From CAXQUZ01 sp942491145 (GTDB lineage: Bacteria; Myxococcota_A; UBA796; UBA2385), in assembly GCA_942491145.1 (NCBI GenBank), contig CALOBC010000035.1, positions 434,001 through 498,000 of the forward strand: 64,000 nucleotides of DNA, read 5' to 3'. The notes under the pieces were generated by a model. That model saw only the letters and a program-made list of their open reading frames with translations. It made no database searches and had not been told where the DNA came from. The position numbers were made by a program, and so were the translations under genes. This document shows positions 8,886 through 18,116 of the stretch, in pieces (the stretch's first letter is position 1; every line of letters begins with the position of its first letter).

Positions 8886-10127
8886 TCAGTCGGCGAACAC
8901 ACCGGTCCCAAGTGCGCCCATGTGGTCCTTGAAGAGTGACCAATCGAAGAGCACCACGCCATCGGCACCCGCAGCGCGGGCGGCATCCACGCAGTCTTCG
9001 GCTTGGTCGAAGCTGATGGTGTTGCCGAAGCCCGCGAACACCCGGCCATCGCCGCGGTGAGACACGTGGTCCTGCACCAGCGTGGCGAAGTCCAAGCGGT
9101 CGCCCGGTGTGGCGGTCACCGGCCAGTAGATCATGGGAATGATGGCATCGAGGGCGTTCTCGTCGAGCATGCGCCACGAGTCTTGGTAGTAGTCGACGTT
9201 GCCTTGGCTCACGCCGCCCCAGCCGTAGCGGTCTTCATAGATGCCCCAGACCGCAGCGGTGACCGCGACATCCACCGCATCGTGGACCGCGGCTGCGGTG
9301 GCGATGACTTGGTCCTTTTGCCAGTCGGACCAAGACCGGCTCCCGCCGTCGGCTGCGAAGGCCGCTTCGGACGCAGCATCGTGGCTCATGTCGGGCGCGG
9401 GGTAGCGGATGTAGTCCAGGTGAATTCCGTCTACATCATAGTTCTCGGCGATTTCTGTTGCGACCGCTGCGATGTGGGCGCGCACGGCGGGGTTGCCCGG
9501 ACTGGCGAAGACGTAGCTGCTGTTCAAGGCCATCGCGGTGCCGCTGGCATCGGCGACCAGCCAGTCGGGGTGGAGCTCCAGCGGGTGGGGCACCCCGATG
9601 CTCGCGGGGGGTGTGGTGCCAGACCAGAACGGGAAGGTGTTGAGGTAGGCATGCAGGGCCATGTCGCGGGCATGGGCTTCGTCGATGGCCACTTGGAGGG
9701 GGTCCCAGCCCGGATCCTGACCGAGCGTGCCGGTGAGCCCCTTGGCCCAGGGCTCCAGGGAGGACTGGTAGTAGGCGTCGAAGTTGCCGCGGACCTGGAA
9801 GAAGATGGTGTTGAAGCCGCCGGTCTGGGCATCATCGAGGATGCGCTCGATGTCGGCGCTGCTGGAGTAGGACCACCGGGTGACCCACAGGCCGCGCAGC
9901 TCTCCTTCGGGAAACAGCGGTGTCGTGCTGCCGCTGTCTCCGCCGTCTCCGCCGTCTCCGCCCGAGCTTCCATCTCCGCCCGATCCGCCGTCTTCACCCG
10001 ATCCGCCGTCGCTGCCGGTGCTCTGTGCGGTGTCGCCGTCGAGGGAGCCGCCCCCGGGCATGCCGCGGCGCTTGTCGGCGGCATCGGGGGTGCAGGCGAC
10101 CAGCAAGATGGGCAGGAGCAGGCGCAT
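8886..10127 (-). CDS. GHL10/DUF187-type glycoside hydrolase lipoprotein
   Basis: A 413-residue lipoprotein starting at the ATG at 10127 (MRLLLPILLVAC; lipobox Cys 12), followed by a Gly/Ser/Asp-rich linker to about residue 60. The rest matches the glycosyl-hydrolase-like 10 (YngK/DUF187) TIM-barrel family: ELRGLWVTRWSYSS at its start, GFNTIFFQVRGNFDAYY, ARDMALHAYLNTFPFW, the conserved VDGIHLDYIRYP, and ADGVVLFDWSLF near the end. The family cleaves polysaccharides, possibly peptidoglycan-related glycans. The Asp in LDYIRYP is the likely catalytic-region residue. Upstream in-frame codons exist but lack a signal peptide. Confidence 0.88.
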   Translation of the reverse strand: MRLLLPILLVACTPDAADKRRGMPGGGSLDGDTAQSTGSDGGSGEDGGSGGDGSSGGDGGDGGDSGSTTPLFPEGELRGLWVTRWSYSSSADIERILDDAQTGGFNTIFFQVRGNFDAYYQSSLEPWAKGLTGTLGQDPGWDPLQVAIDEAHARDMALHAYLNTFPFWSGTTPPASIGVPHPLELHPDWLVADASGTAMALNSSYVFASPGNPAVRAHIAAVATEIAENYDVDGIHLDYIRYPAPDMSHDAASEAAFAADGGSRSWSDWQKDQVIATAAAVHDAVDVAVTAAVWGIYEDRYGWGGVSQGNVDYYQDSWRMLDENALDAIIPMIYWPVTATPGDRLDFATLVQDHVSHRGDGRVFAGFGNTISFDQAEDCVDAARAAGADGVVLFDWSLFKDHMGALGTGVFAD

Positions 10128-10291
10128 CACACGTCCAGGGTTCAGGCACAGGGGCATCATCCCACATGCGGGGGGCGGGGCAGTGGGGGGAGGTTCGTCG
10201 CTCGCAGGGGGATAGTGTGCCGGGCGGTCGGGGATGGTCTGTGCTGTTTCGGCAGGGCTGGCCGCCACCACCCAAGATCGAGGGCGGGACC

Positions 10292-12256
10292 ATGCTGGGG
10301 CACACGACCGATGAGATTGAGCGGCGCCTGGACCGGGTGGTCCGTCGTCAGGATCTCCCTGCACTGGCACCGTCGGCGGTGGCCCTGCTGCGCGCGACCT
10401 GGCACCCGGATCGCATCGCGACCGTGCCGCCGTGGTCCGTGGCGGCGGTTGCGTCCGGGGCCGGGGCGGTGGATCCGCTGGGCCTCGGGTTGTGCATGGC
10501 GGCCAGCTACGCCGCAGCCCACGCTGCCGATGATCTGGCGGACGGGGACGCGGACGGTCGCGCCTGGGCCTTTGGAAACCTCGATGTGGTGAGGCTCCTG
10601 GCTGTGTCGCGGGCGTGCCTACGAGACCTCAATGGGGTGGACCGGGACACCCGGGACGCGCTGGCCCGGGAGCTGGACGCCTTGCAGCTTGGGTTGTGCG
10701 ACGGCCAGCAGCTGGATCTGGAGCACCGCGAGCGGGGGGGAGGGTCGCTGTGGGCAATCGCCGAAGGCAAGGCAGGGGTGGGGATTGGCGGCTACCTCGC
10801 GATGGCGGCGCGGTGTGCGGTGCCGGCGGCGGATCCGGACCGGTGGCGCCGGGTGGGGCTGCACTTTGGCTGCTTGGGACAAGCGTGCTCCGATGTGTTT
10901 GACTTGGTGCTGGGCCCCACGAGCGAAGACTGGGAGAAAGGGCTGCCATCCTTCTTTCTGGGCATTGTGTTGGACAGCGCTGTGGGGGACGCGGTCCGGC
11001 TGGCGATGGCCGGTCCCCGTCGTGAGACCCTTCCCCCGGTCCGAGCGCTGCTCGCCGCCGCCGACGGGGTGTGGGCCGTCCTTCAAGAGGCGCTGGAGGG
11101 GCGCTGTGCCCAGGTGGAGGCTGAAGCGGGTGCAGCGCTCGCGCTGGCGCCCCTGGTGCAGCGGGCCCGGGACCTGACCCGTGATGCGGTGTTGGCCCGA
11201 CCGCAGGGCCGGCCGCCGAACCTCGTGGAGCTGCCCTCCTGGGCCGCGCTGAAGCCTCGTGCCCAGGCCTTTGTCGAGGCGGACCCGGCGCTGGAAGAAG
11301 CGGTGACGGTCCATCGTTGGCGGTTTTTGGGACACGACGAGGTGCGGGCGTCGACCTTTGGGCGGCTGGTGGTGCTGGACATGCTCGAGCGCAGCGATGT
11401 GGCGGTTCATGGTGACTTGCCGCGGTGCCTGGACACGGCGCGGACTTGGGGCTGGCGCTACTTCGAGACGCTGCAGCAGATCCCGCCGGACATCGACACC
11501 ACAGGCCTGGCGCTGCGGGTGTTGTCGACCCAGCCAGCGCGGGCACCTGGGCTGAACCGGAGCGACCTAAGTGCCGCAGCACAGACCATTCTCGACGAAC
11601 CGAGCACCAGTGGGTTGCTGAGCACATGGCGGCCCCATCCCCGCTGTCGGGGGACTTTGGCGTGGGAGCCCCGTGCCTGTCCGGTGGCCACGGCAAATGC
11701 GCTGGCGGGGCTGCACGCGGCGAGCCTGGCCGGGGTCGAGGGTGCCTGGAGTGCCCGCATGGACGACGCGCTGCACGCGGTGTGTGCTTGGGCGGACGGG
11801 GGGGCGGCGCACACATTGCTGTACTACCCCATAGAGGTCGCGCGGGGATGGGTGCTGTGGAACCTGGTGCGGCTGGCCACGCGGGCGCCCAGCGGGGTGG
11901 GCGTTGCGGTGAAGCGGCTCAGCCAAGCCATTGTGGACGATGGTGATCTGCGCGGGGGGCCAGCGTCGGTCTTGGGCGCGGCCTTTGAGCTGTGTGGGCT
12001 GCGGGCGGCGGGTGCGCTGTCGGTGCCCGTGCTGCAAGTGCGGGTCTCGGCGCTGTGTGAGCGAATGGACGTGGATGGAGGCTTCCCGGCGGCGCCATCG
12101 TTCTCGAGTGTGGCCCCCGGACTGGCCGGGCTTCCCGCCACCACGCCGCGCTTCTACCGAAGTCGCCTGCTCAGCACGGCGGTGGCGTGGCGGGCACTGT
12201 CGGGCTGTGAGCGGCTGCCCCGTGGGGTACGGGTGGGCTGGCAGCTCGGCGGTTGA
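10292..12256 (+). CDS. putative fused class I prenyl synthase / class II terpene cyclase
   Basis: A 654-residue protein from the ATG at 10292. Residues 1 to about 270 look like an all-helical polyprenyl-synthase fold: the first Asp-rich motif DDLAD (80-84) and a weaker second one, SDVFDL (200-205), followed by EDWEKGLPSFF, which corresponds to the lysine/proline segment after the second motif. The C-terminal part (about 370-654) resembles an alpha/alpha-barrel terpene cyclase and contains PPDIDTTGLAL, with DIDTT at 400-404. That matches the DxDD/DxDTT acid motif that protonates a prenyl diphosphate in class II cyclases. Predicted role: make or bind a prenyl diphosphate and cyclise it. The assignment is from motifs only. 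It appears monocistronic, convergent with a histidine kinase gene. Confidence 0.72.
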   Translation: MLGHTTDEIERRLDRVVRRQDLPALAPSAVALLRATWHPDRIATVPPWSVAAVASGAGAVDPLGLGLCMAASYAAAHAADDLADGDADGRAWAFGNLDVVRLLAVSRACLRDLNGVDRDTRDALARELDALQLGLCDGQQLDLEHRERGGGSLWAIAEGKAGVGIGGYLAMAARCAVPAADPDRWRRVGLHFGCLGQACSDVFDLVLGPTSEDWEKGLPSFFLGIVLDSAVGDAVRLAMAGPRRETLPPVRALLAAADGVWAVLQEALEGRCAQVEAEAGAALALAPLVQRARDLTRDAVLARPQGRPPNLVELPSWAALKPRAQAFVEADPALEEAVTVHRWRFLGHDEVRASTFGRLVVLDMLERSDVAVHGDLPRCLDTARTWGWRYFETLQQIPPDIDTTGLALRVLSTQPARAPGLNRSDLSAAAQTILDEPSTSGLLSTWRPHPRCRGTLAWEPRACPVATANALAGLHAASLAGVEGAWSARMDDALHAVCAWADGGAAHTLLYYPIEVARGWVLWNLVRLATRAPSGVGVAVKRLSQAIVDDGDLRGGPASVLGAAFELCGLRAAGALSVPVLQVRVSALCERMDVDGGFPAAPSFSSVAPGLAGLPATTPRFYRSRLLSTAVAWRALSGCERLPRGVRVGWQLGG

Positions 12257-12280
12257 GCCCAAGCAGCGTTGCGCTCGCCC

Positions 12281-13651
12281 TCAGCTTGCGGCTGACTCGG
12301 GCGCCGGGGGGGCGATCCACAGCGCCACACGGATGCCCGGTCCCTCAGCCGGCGGGCCCAGCTCAAGTCGCGCACCCAAGCGCCGCACCGCCGCACCCAC
12401 CAGCCACAGACCCACCCCGCGGCTCAGGCCATGGCTCTCGTCCTGGTCGGCCTCCACCCCACCTTCGGAAGATAGCGCCTCCCGCATCCGCTTCAGGGCG
12501 ACCTCCCGTTGCTCGCCCTCGACCCCCCAGTCCCGCACTACCATGCGGTACGCACCGTCCTCGAGCACCTCGCCCCGAATCTGCACCCGTCCCTCGGGGG
12601 AGAACCGGGCCCCGTTCGCCACCAAGTTGGCCACCGCCTGCGTGAACAGCGAGTCCACGACGATGGTGGCCGGGTCACACTGGTGCTCCAAGCGAAGACC
12701 GTGGGGAAGCTGGTTCTGGCGAAACTTGAGGTGGCGGCGCACCAAGTCGATGACCTCGGAAACTTCCCTTGGGTGATGCCCCCCACGCAGCGCGAACACA
12801 AGGTCGGATGACAGCAGGCGAATGTCGGCGCTGGCGGCAACCAACGTGTCGAGCACTTCAAGCTGGTCTGGACTTGCGCTCTCCCGCAGCTCCTCCGCGG
12901 CCAGGGTGAGCACCGTGATCGGGCCGGCGACATCGTGGCTAAACAGACCCGCGCCGGCCCCCACCCCCAGCAGGTTGGCCGTCCGGGACGCGATCTCTCG
13001 CTCTTGGCGGGCGAGGGCGGTCCGGGTGGCGCGGGCGTTCAGAGCGGTCATGCGCCGGGTGAGCTCCCGGTGCGCCCCGCCGTGCATCGAGAAGACCATC
13101 GCCATGAGCCCGGTGACCAGCACATTTTTGCCGATAAACGCAAGCGAGGGATGGGCCAGCGGGCTGTCGCCGATGGGAAGGGTGAGCAGACCCGCCAAGC
13201 CCACCAGGATCGCAAAGCCCAACACCGACGCCAGCATGGACCGCAGGAAGCGGGTGTCGTCGTAGAAGTAGGTCGCGGTGTTGAACGCGTACCCGATGGT
13301 CACCACCAACAAGAACGCCGTGCCGACCGCGGGCAGACGCGTGTCGAGCGTCCACGCGCAGTCTTCCAACCACAACACATAGATCAGCGTCTGCGCGTAG
13401 TTGAGCTGAGAGGCCTTCCGCTCATCCTCTCCGGAGATCAGCTGGCTCAGCATCTTGCCGTACACGACCGCCCATGCCAGCAGCGCCAGGAGCTGCAGGG
13501 TGACATGGGGCCACAGCCGGGGGTCCACCCAACACACACCGGATGCGAGTCCCGTGCAGATGCACATAAACAACAATGCAGGCTTAAACGAGGCCCTGCC
13601 GCCTTCCACCATGGCCGTGCGTGTGCGGGCATCAGCCAGGGACGAGATCAA
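12281..13651 (-). CDS. membrane sensor histidine kinase (orphan)
   Basis: A 456-residue protein with about six membrane helices in the first 185 residues and no obvious periplasmic sensor domain. A short linker (residues 195-225) leads to the dimerisation/phosphoacceptor helix LFSHDVAGPITVL, with candidate phospho-histidine 239. The HATPase part shows VANGARFSPEG (N box) and GLSRGVGLWLVGAAVRRLGA (G box). It should autophosphorylate in response to a membrane-level signal. No response regulator lies next to it, so the partner is elsewhere. An in-frame Met at 13609 (MVEGGRASFKPAL) is an alternative start. Confidence 0.86.
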   Translation of the reverse strand: MISSLADARTRTAMVEGGRASFKPALLFMCICTGLASGVCWVDPRLWPHVTLQLLALLAWAVVYGKMLSQLISGEDERKASQLNYAQTLIYVLWLEDCAWTLDTRLPAVGTAFLLVVTIGYAFNTATYFYDDTRFLRSMLASVLGFAILVGLAGLLTLPIGDSPLAHPSLAFIGKNVLVTGLMAMVFSMHGGAHRELTRRMTALNARATRTALARQEREIASRTANLLGVGAGAGLFSHDVAGPITVLTLAAEELRESASPDQLEVLDTLVAASADIRLLSSDLVFALRGGHHPREVSEVIDLVRRHLKFRQNQLPHGLRLEHQCDPATIVVDSLFTQAVANLVANGARFSPEGRVQIRGEVLEDGAYRMVVRDWGVEGEQREVALKRMREALSSEGGVEADQDESHGLSRGVGLWLVGAAVRRLGARLELGPPAEGPGIRVALWIAPPAPESAAS

Positions 13652-13880
13652 AGAGGCCGCCTGTACCGATGTGTGGTTCGTTCCAACACGACAACTGTCG
13701 CCCGTGTCGAGCGCCGCCCGAGCGGGTCATCCCGAAGCCCGTGGGTGGCAGGGGAACCCTCAGTGTTGCCCCTGTCCAACAAGACGGCGGCTTGGCTTGC
13801 ACATCCGGTCCCTGGACCTTCACGCTCTGGCAGGGACGGGGCGGTCAGCCAGTTCAACACAGCACAGTGCCGAGGTTGGT

Positions 13881-14120
13881 TCAGGGGAAGAACAAGGGGA
13901 AGAATGCGCTGGGGCCGCGAATCTCGCGTTCCAAGACGGCTTGGTCCAGCAGCTCCACCAAAGCCTTCTGTTCGTCGGCGTCCTCGAAGAGTGCGGTCGC
14001 GAGTCGGCTGGCCACATCGCGCTTGAGAACATGGGACGGGCCGGTGGTGTCGACCAGCTTCTCGAACAGCACGCGCATTGCTTGTTCTTCATGGCCTGTG
14101 AGGGCAAATTGCGACACCAT
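13881..14120 (-). CDS. small hypothetical protein (79 aa)
   Basis: A 79-residue helical protein beginning MVSQFALTGHEEQAMRVLF, rich in Leu, Glu and Ala, with no membrane segment, signal or known motif. It is called real because it has a good sigma-70-like promoter 100 bases upstream (14219-14248) and sits alone in otherwise gene-poor DNA. Function unknown. A protein-interaction or regulatory role is possible, but nothing in the sequence shows it. Confidence 0.55.
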   Translation of the reverse strand: MVSQFALTGHEEQAMRVLFEKLVDTTGPSHVLKRDVASRLATALFEDADEQKALVELLDQAVLEREIRGPSAFFPLFFP

Positions 14121-14510
14121 TGTGGACTCCAGACAGCAGGGAAGACACTGAAGGGGGGCTTGAGCGGCCTGTTGCCCCCCGTGCGGTGGATGACACCGGG
14201 GTCCCCGTCCGCAGCTCGAGCATACTGGTCTTGTCCTGAACCTGACAAGCAGTGCCTTAGGCCCCCTTGGGGGCAGGGTCCGTGGGTGTTCGCCCCTTCT
14301 CCCGGCACCTCAGCCGAGCAACCTGTGTTGGATGGCGGGTGGGCATCAGCGTTCGCGCCAAATCAAGGCGGAACAAATCCCTATGGTCAATAGGGGCCAT
14401 CCGGCGTGGGACATCCGATGGATCCTCAACGATCCAAGCAGACTTTTTTTCTCAAGAAATGAACACCCACACCGATGCCCTGGCGCCGCAGCAGGTCTGG
14501 TCGTGCCGGC
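14121..14510. other. 390-base intergenic region
   Basis: No convincing gene. It holds the promoter of the 79-residue gene, a GCCCCC/GGGGGC palindrome at 14261-14274, an inverted repeat CCCTAT-GGTCA-ATAGGG at 14379-14395, and an AT-rich patch with a T run near 14445. The patch differs from the surrounding GC-rich DNA. Confidence 0.5.
14219..14248 (-). promoter_or_regulatory. sigma-70-like promoter with overlapping inverted repeat
   Basis: On the minus strand TTGTCA (14248-14243) and TATGCT (14224-14219) are 18 bases apart, close to the -35/-10 consensus. The -35 box is the right arm of an inverted repeat, CTTGTC (14230-14235) and GACAAG (14244-14249), a plausible operator. It would drive the 79-residue gene. 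Confidence 0.5.
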
Positions 14511-14834
14511 TCAGTCCCCCCCGAGCTCGAGGGATGCGATCACTTCGTCGGTGACATCGGTGCCGCCGCCGAGGTTCGCCACCAAGGCCCACACCGTGTA
14601 GATCGGTCCCCATGGGAATCCCCACCAGCCGACCACCAGCGTCAGCAGCGTGTAGGGCAAGCTCTTGCCGAAGGTGCCTTCGCCCGCGCGAATGAAGAAG
14701 ATCTTGCTGGGGCGCTTGAAGGTCATCAGCACGATGCTGACGCAATACGAGAACGTGACGAAGCGTCCGCCTCGGTCCATCTCTCGTGCGAGGGCTGCCC
14801 CGTCCAAGCCTTCCAATCCGTCGATCTGCGCCAA
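14511..14834 (-). CDS. small conserved-looking membrane protein
   Basis: A protein of about 107 residues if the TTG at 14834 is used; an ATG at 14972 would add 46 low-complexity residues. The conserved-looking core is FKRPSKIFFIRAGEGT followed by a membrane hairpin (LPYTLLTLVVGWWGFPWGPIYTVWALVANL) and GGGTDVTDEV. I do not recognise a named function. The Pro/Trp-rich hairpin suggests an integral inner-membrane protein. GGGGG lies six bases before the TTG. The start choice is uncertain. Confidence 0.6.
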   Translation of the reverse strand: MAQIDGLEGLDGAALAREMDRGGRFVTFSYCVSIVLMTFKRPSKIFFIRAGEGTFGKSLPYTLLTLVVGWWGFPWGPIYTVWALVANLGGGTDVTDEVIASLELGGD

Positions 14835-15052
14835 AGTGGACCCCCAACGTGGTCTTCCTGTGGTGCGGGGCAATCCGCCGCGCCCGCACGATACCTGATC
14901 TTGTCTGTCCGGCCAGTGGGTCATCGGTGACACCCTGGGACCCAGCCGGTCATTGTCCGCAGGAGAAGTCACAGGTGGGCGATCCCTGGACGGGTTGGGG
15001 ACGGCCGGTGGTCCGGTTCGTCCCCCCCTTTGGCCGTGGGGCCGACTGGGAG

Positions 15053-16348
15053 TCAGGTGTCCGCAGCCTTTCCGCTGGCCTGTTGCCGCAGCTGATCGCG
15101 GAAGTCGGGATGGGCGATGGCGATGAGGGACTCGCGTCGCTCAATAAGTGTTTTGCCGTACAGATTCACCGCCCCAAACTCGGTCGCCACCCAGTGCACG
15201 TCGGCCCGGGTGGTGACCACACCCGCGCCGGGCTGGAGCTGGGGAACGATGCGGCTGGCTTTGCCCCCCAGAGCGGTCGAAGGCAGCGCGATGATGGGCA
15301 CGCCCCCCTTGGACCGAGCGGCGGCCCGGATGAAGTCGAGCTGGCCACCGAAGCCGGAGTAGACCCGCCCCCCGATGCTGTCAGCGTTGACTTGGCCCGT
15401 CAGATCCACGGTGAGGGCGCTGTTGATGGCCACGAGTCGGTCGTTGGATGACGCCACCACCAGATCGTTGGTGTAGTCGCAGGGATGGGCTTCCACCCAA
15501 GGGTTCTCGTGCACCCAGTCGTAGAGCTCACGGGTGCCCAAGATGAATGTGGTGACGACCTTTCGGCGCTGTCGGCTCTTCTGGGTGCCCGTGATGGTGC
15601 CGGCGAGCACCGCCCGCATGACGCCGTCCGAGATCATCTCGGTGTGTACGCCGAGGTCCTTGTGGCCCTCGAGGAGCTGCACCACGGCGTTGGGGACACC
15701 GCCAATGCCGAGCTGAAGTGTGGCGCCATCGGGAATCAACCGAACAATGTGGCGGGCGATGCGTTGTTCGACGGCGCTCGGTGAGGAGGCCACCAGCTCG
15801 GTCAGCTCTTCTTCCGCCTCGACGATGGCATCCACTTCGGACACGTGCAGGTAGGAGTTGCCGTGCACTCGCGGCATCCTGGGGTTGACTTGCACGCAGA
15901 CCCGGCGGGCACTCTCGGCGGCGGCCAGCGATGCGAGGACCTCAACACCCAAGCTCATCAGCCCATGGTGGTCGGGGGGGGAGACCATGAGCATGGCGGT
16001 GTCGAGCGGGGGCTGGCCGGAGCGAATCAGCCGCGGAATCTCGGACAGGTGGCAGGGGACATAGTCGGAGTCGCCGGCGTTGACGGCCGCGCGGTCGGCG
16101 GGGCCCACAAACCAAGCGTGGTGGCGGATTCGCCCGTGGGTGCGCTCGGCCGGGAAGGGGTCGTCGCCGAGCAACAACACATGGCCGACGTGCAAGTCCT
16201 CGATCCACCGGGACCGATCCAGCAAGGCACTCGCCAACACGCGGGGGGTGGCGGCGTTGCCACCCAAGTAGATGCGAGCGCCGGGACCGACCTGTGCGAC
16301 GGCATCCTCGGCGGTGCAGAGCTTGCTGCGGTAGTCTGTGGTCCACAT
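15053..16348 (-). CDS. acetyl-CoA hydrolase / 4-hydroxybutyrate CoA-transferase family protein
   Basis: A 431-residue family I CoA-transferase-like protein from the ATG at 16348, which has GGGGGAG seven bases upstream. Landmarks are the N-terminal GARIYLGGNAATP, the middle GIGGVPNAVVQLL and the motif GVHTEMISDG carrying the presumed catalytic glutamate, then GGRVYSGFGGQLDF and ATEFGAVNLYGKTL in the C-terminal half. The family transfers CoA between acetate and short acyl or 4-hydroxybutyryl groups, or hydrolyses acetyl-CoA; which one cannot be told here. Length and order are normal. It appears monocistronic. Confidence 0.92.
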   Translation of the reverse strand: MWTTDYRSKLCTAEDAVAQVGPGARIYLGGNAATPRVLASALLDRSRWIEDLHVGHVLLLGDDPFPAERTHGRIRHHAWFVGPADRAAVNAGDSDYVPCHLSEIPRLIRSGQPPLDTAMLMVSPPDHHGLMSLGVEVLASLAAAESARRVCVQVNPRMPRVHGNSYLHVSEVDAIVEAEEELTELVASSPSAVEQRIARHIVRLIPDGATLQLGIGGVPNAVVQLLEGHKDLGVHTEMISDGVMRAVLAGTITGTQKSRQRRKVVTTFILGTRELYDWVHENPWVEAHPCDYTNDLVVASSNDRLVAINSALTVDLTGQVNADSIGGRVYSGFGGQLDFIRAAARSKGGVPIIALPSTALGGKASRIVPQLQPGAGVVTTRADVHWVATEFGAVNLYGKTLIERRESLIAIAHPDFRDQLRQQASGKAADT

Positions 16349-16461
16349 GGTGGCTCCCCCATCGGGGGCCCCGACGGATGCCGCGGCCCGGTGGTGGCTT
16401 AACGCCACACGGGGGTCTCATCCTTGTCGTGTGGGCGCTGCCTGTCAGCCGTCAGCTTCTG

Positions 16462-17961
16462 TCAACGGGCCGCGCCGGGCAGCGTGTTGACCCGGTGGGC
16501 GTAGGTGAACGCAGCGCCCAGGCCGAGGCTCACTTGCCACACCGGCACGCCGTCTTCGTTTGCCTCATCCATCAAGCCCAGGTGGGACCACGACGTCATG
16601 GTGTTGCCGTCCGCCACTCGCTGGCTGTTGCCGAGAAAGCTGACCTGTCGGCAGCTGTCACCCTCCCATCGCCACATCTCCTCCACGGTCCGGGCGGTCT
16701 CGTCCAGCCGCAGCTCGGTCGCCCGCGAGCAGGCGCCACTGTCGGCCGGGTTCCCCCGGTTGAAGACCAACAACCCATCGTCGATGGTCTGCACACTGTG
16801 GGGCGCATGGATCAGGCGCTCGCCGCGGGCGGTGAAGTCGTCGGTGTCCTGAGACAGCACCCATGTGGTCTCGCCGGTCTGGGCGTCGACCCTCGCGACC
16901 CCGTTGTTGACGGTGATGGTGACGTAGAAGGCGTCTTGATCGGCATCGTAGTTGATGCTGTTGACGTGGGACCAGTCCTCGGGTTGACCGTCGGACATCA
17001 GAAAGTCCCGGCTGTAGCCCCGGCTCAGGTCCACATCCAGCACATCGAAGGCGTCCCACAACACCCGTGTGTCGCCGTCGGGGCTGCGCACGATGATGGT
17101 GTCGCCAAGCAGGTTGCGCCCGCCGAAGCTGCGGATGGTCCAACCGAGCATGGCGATGGTGCCATCGGCGAGCACCACAAAGTCGGTGTGGCCGGCGGTG
17201 ATGCCCACCCGCGCGATCTCTTCGCCGGTCCAGTCGATGGTGAACACGTCGGCGGGGTCGGCCAGCCGTGCCGCTTGGGTGTTGACCATGATGCCGCTGC
17301 CGTCCGGCGACAGCAGCGATCGAAACACAAGGTAGCCGATGGGTGCGGCATCGATGATGTCGGGGGCGGAGGGGTCTTGTTCCCACAGCGCCCGGGCCCA
17401 CACATACTCGCCTTGGTTGTCAATCACCGTCAGGTAGGTGCCCCGCTCCGAGACGATGGGCACGACGGTGTAGCCGAGCTTGCCCGGGGGGTGGGCCACA
17501 CCGACGGTGAGGGCGGGCAGCGACGAAAAGAGGCTGCCGGTCTCCAGCTCTTGAGTTGCGGAACATAGCGTGGTGTCGCCGTCCTCGGCCTCCACATGAA
17601 TGGCGTACGTGGAGTGCTGGTGCAGGCCCGTGAGGATGTGCTCGTGTGCGGTGTTGGCGGTGGTCTCCAGGTCTGTGCGGCGGACCTCGTCTTGCCATCC
17701 GTGGACCACAACCCGGGACCGCATGGGGGTGCTGGTGGTCCACCGGATGCGGGCGACGGTGGGCACGCCGGTGAGGGTGGTGCGCAGGTCGGTGACGCGC
17801 ACGTCCACTTCGGCACAGTCGGGGGGCGCCGCCTCATCGGGTGCCCCGCTGTCGTGGCCGGAGTCTTGGGTTGATGTGCTGCCGGGCGGGGCCTTGTCGT
17901 CCGTGGGGGAGCTGCAGGCGGTGACGGTCAACAACACAAAAGCAGTGCGTGCACAAGACAT
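16462..17961 (-). CDS. arylsulfotransferase (ASST)-like lipoprotein
   Basis: A 499-residue lipoprotein (MSCARTAFVLLTVTAC; Cys 16) with an Asp/Ser/Gly linker. An Ig-like N-terminal domain (about 50-130) precedes a six-bladed propeller resembling arylsulfotransferases. GHTDFVVLADGTIAMLGW, WSHVNSINYDADQDAFYV, RLIHAPHSVQTIDDG and SQRVADGNTMTSW match the repeated His-containing blades of that family. The family moves sulfate between phenols, or has non-catalytic propeller members. The histidine in IHAPHSV is a possible catalytic residue, but function is not certain. Confidence 0.75.
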   Translation of the reverse strand: MSCARTAFVLLTVTACSSPTDDKAPPGSTSTQDSGHDSGAPDEAAPPDCAEVDVRVTDLRTTLTGVPTVARIRWTTSTPMRSRVVVHGWQDEVRRTDLETTANTAHEHILTGLHQHSTYAIHVEAEDGDTTLCSATQELETGSLFSSLPALTVGVAHPPGKLGYTVVPIVSERGTYLTVIDNQGEYVWARALWEQDPSAPDIIDAAPIGYLVFRSLLSPDGSGIMVNTQAARLADPADVFTIDWTGEEIARVGITAGHTDFVVLADGTIAMLGWTIRSFGGRNLLGDTIIVRSPDGDTRVLWDAFDVLDVDLSRGYSRDFLMSDGQPEDWSHVNSINYDADQDAFYVTITVNNGVARVDAQTGETTWVLSQDTDDFTARGERLIHAPHSVQTIDDGLLVFNRGNPADSGACSRATELRLDETARTVEEMWRWEGDSCRQVSFLGNSQRVADGNTMTSWSHLGLMDEANEDGVPVWQVSLGLGAAFTYAHRVNTLPGAAR

Positions 17962-18116
17962 CGGAACTCCCGGGGGGCTGGATCCCTTGCATGTCCCTTG
18001 AGTACCGGAGCAATTGTGAAGGATTGGTCTGGCCGCTCTGACCGGTCTTGGTTGGACGGGCGTGTCTCGGCGGGGGTGGGCCGATATGCGGTGTGACCTG
18101 ATGCCCTGGAAGGTCC

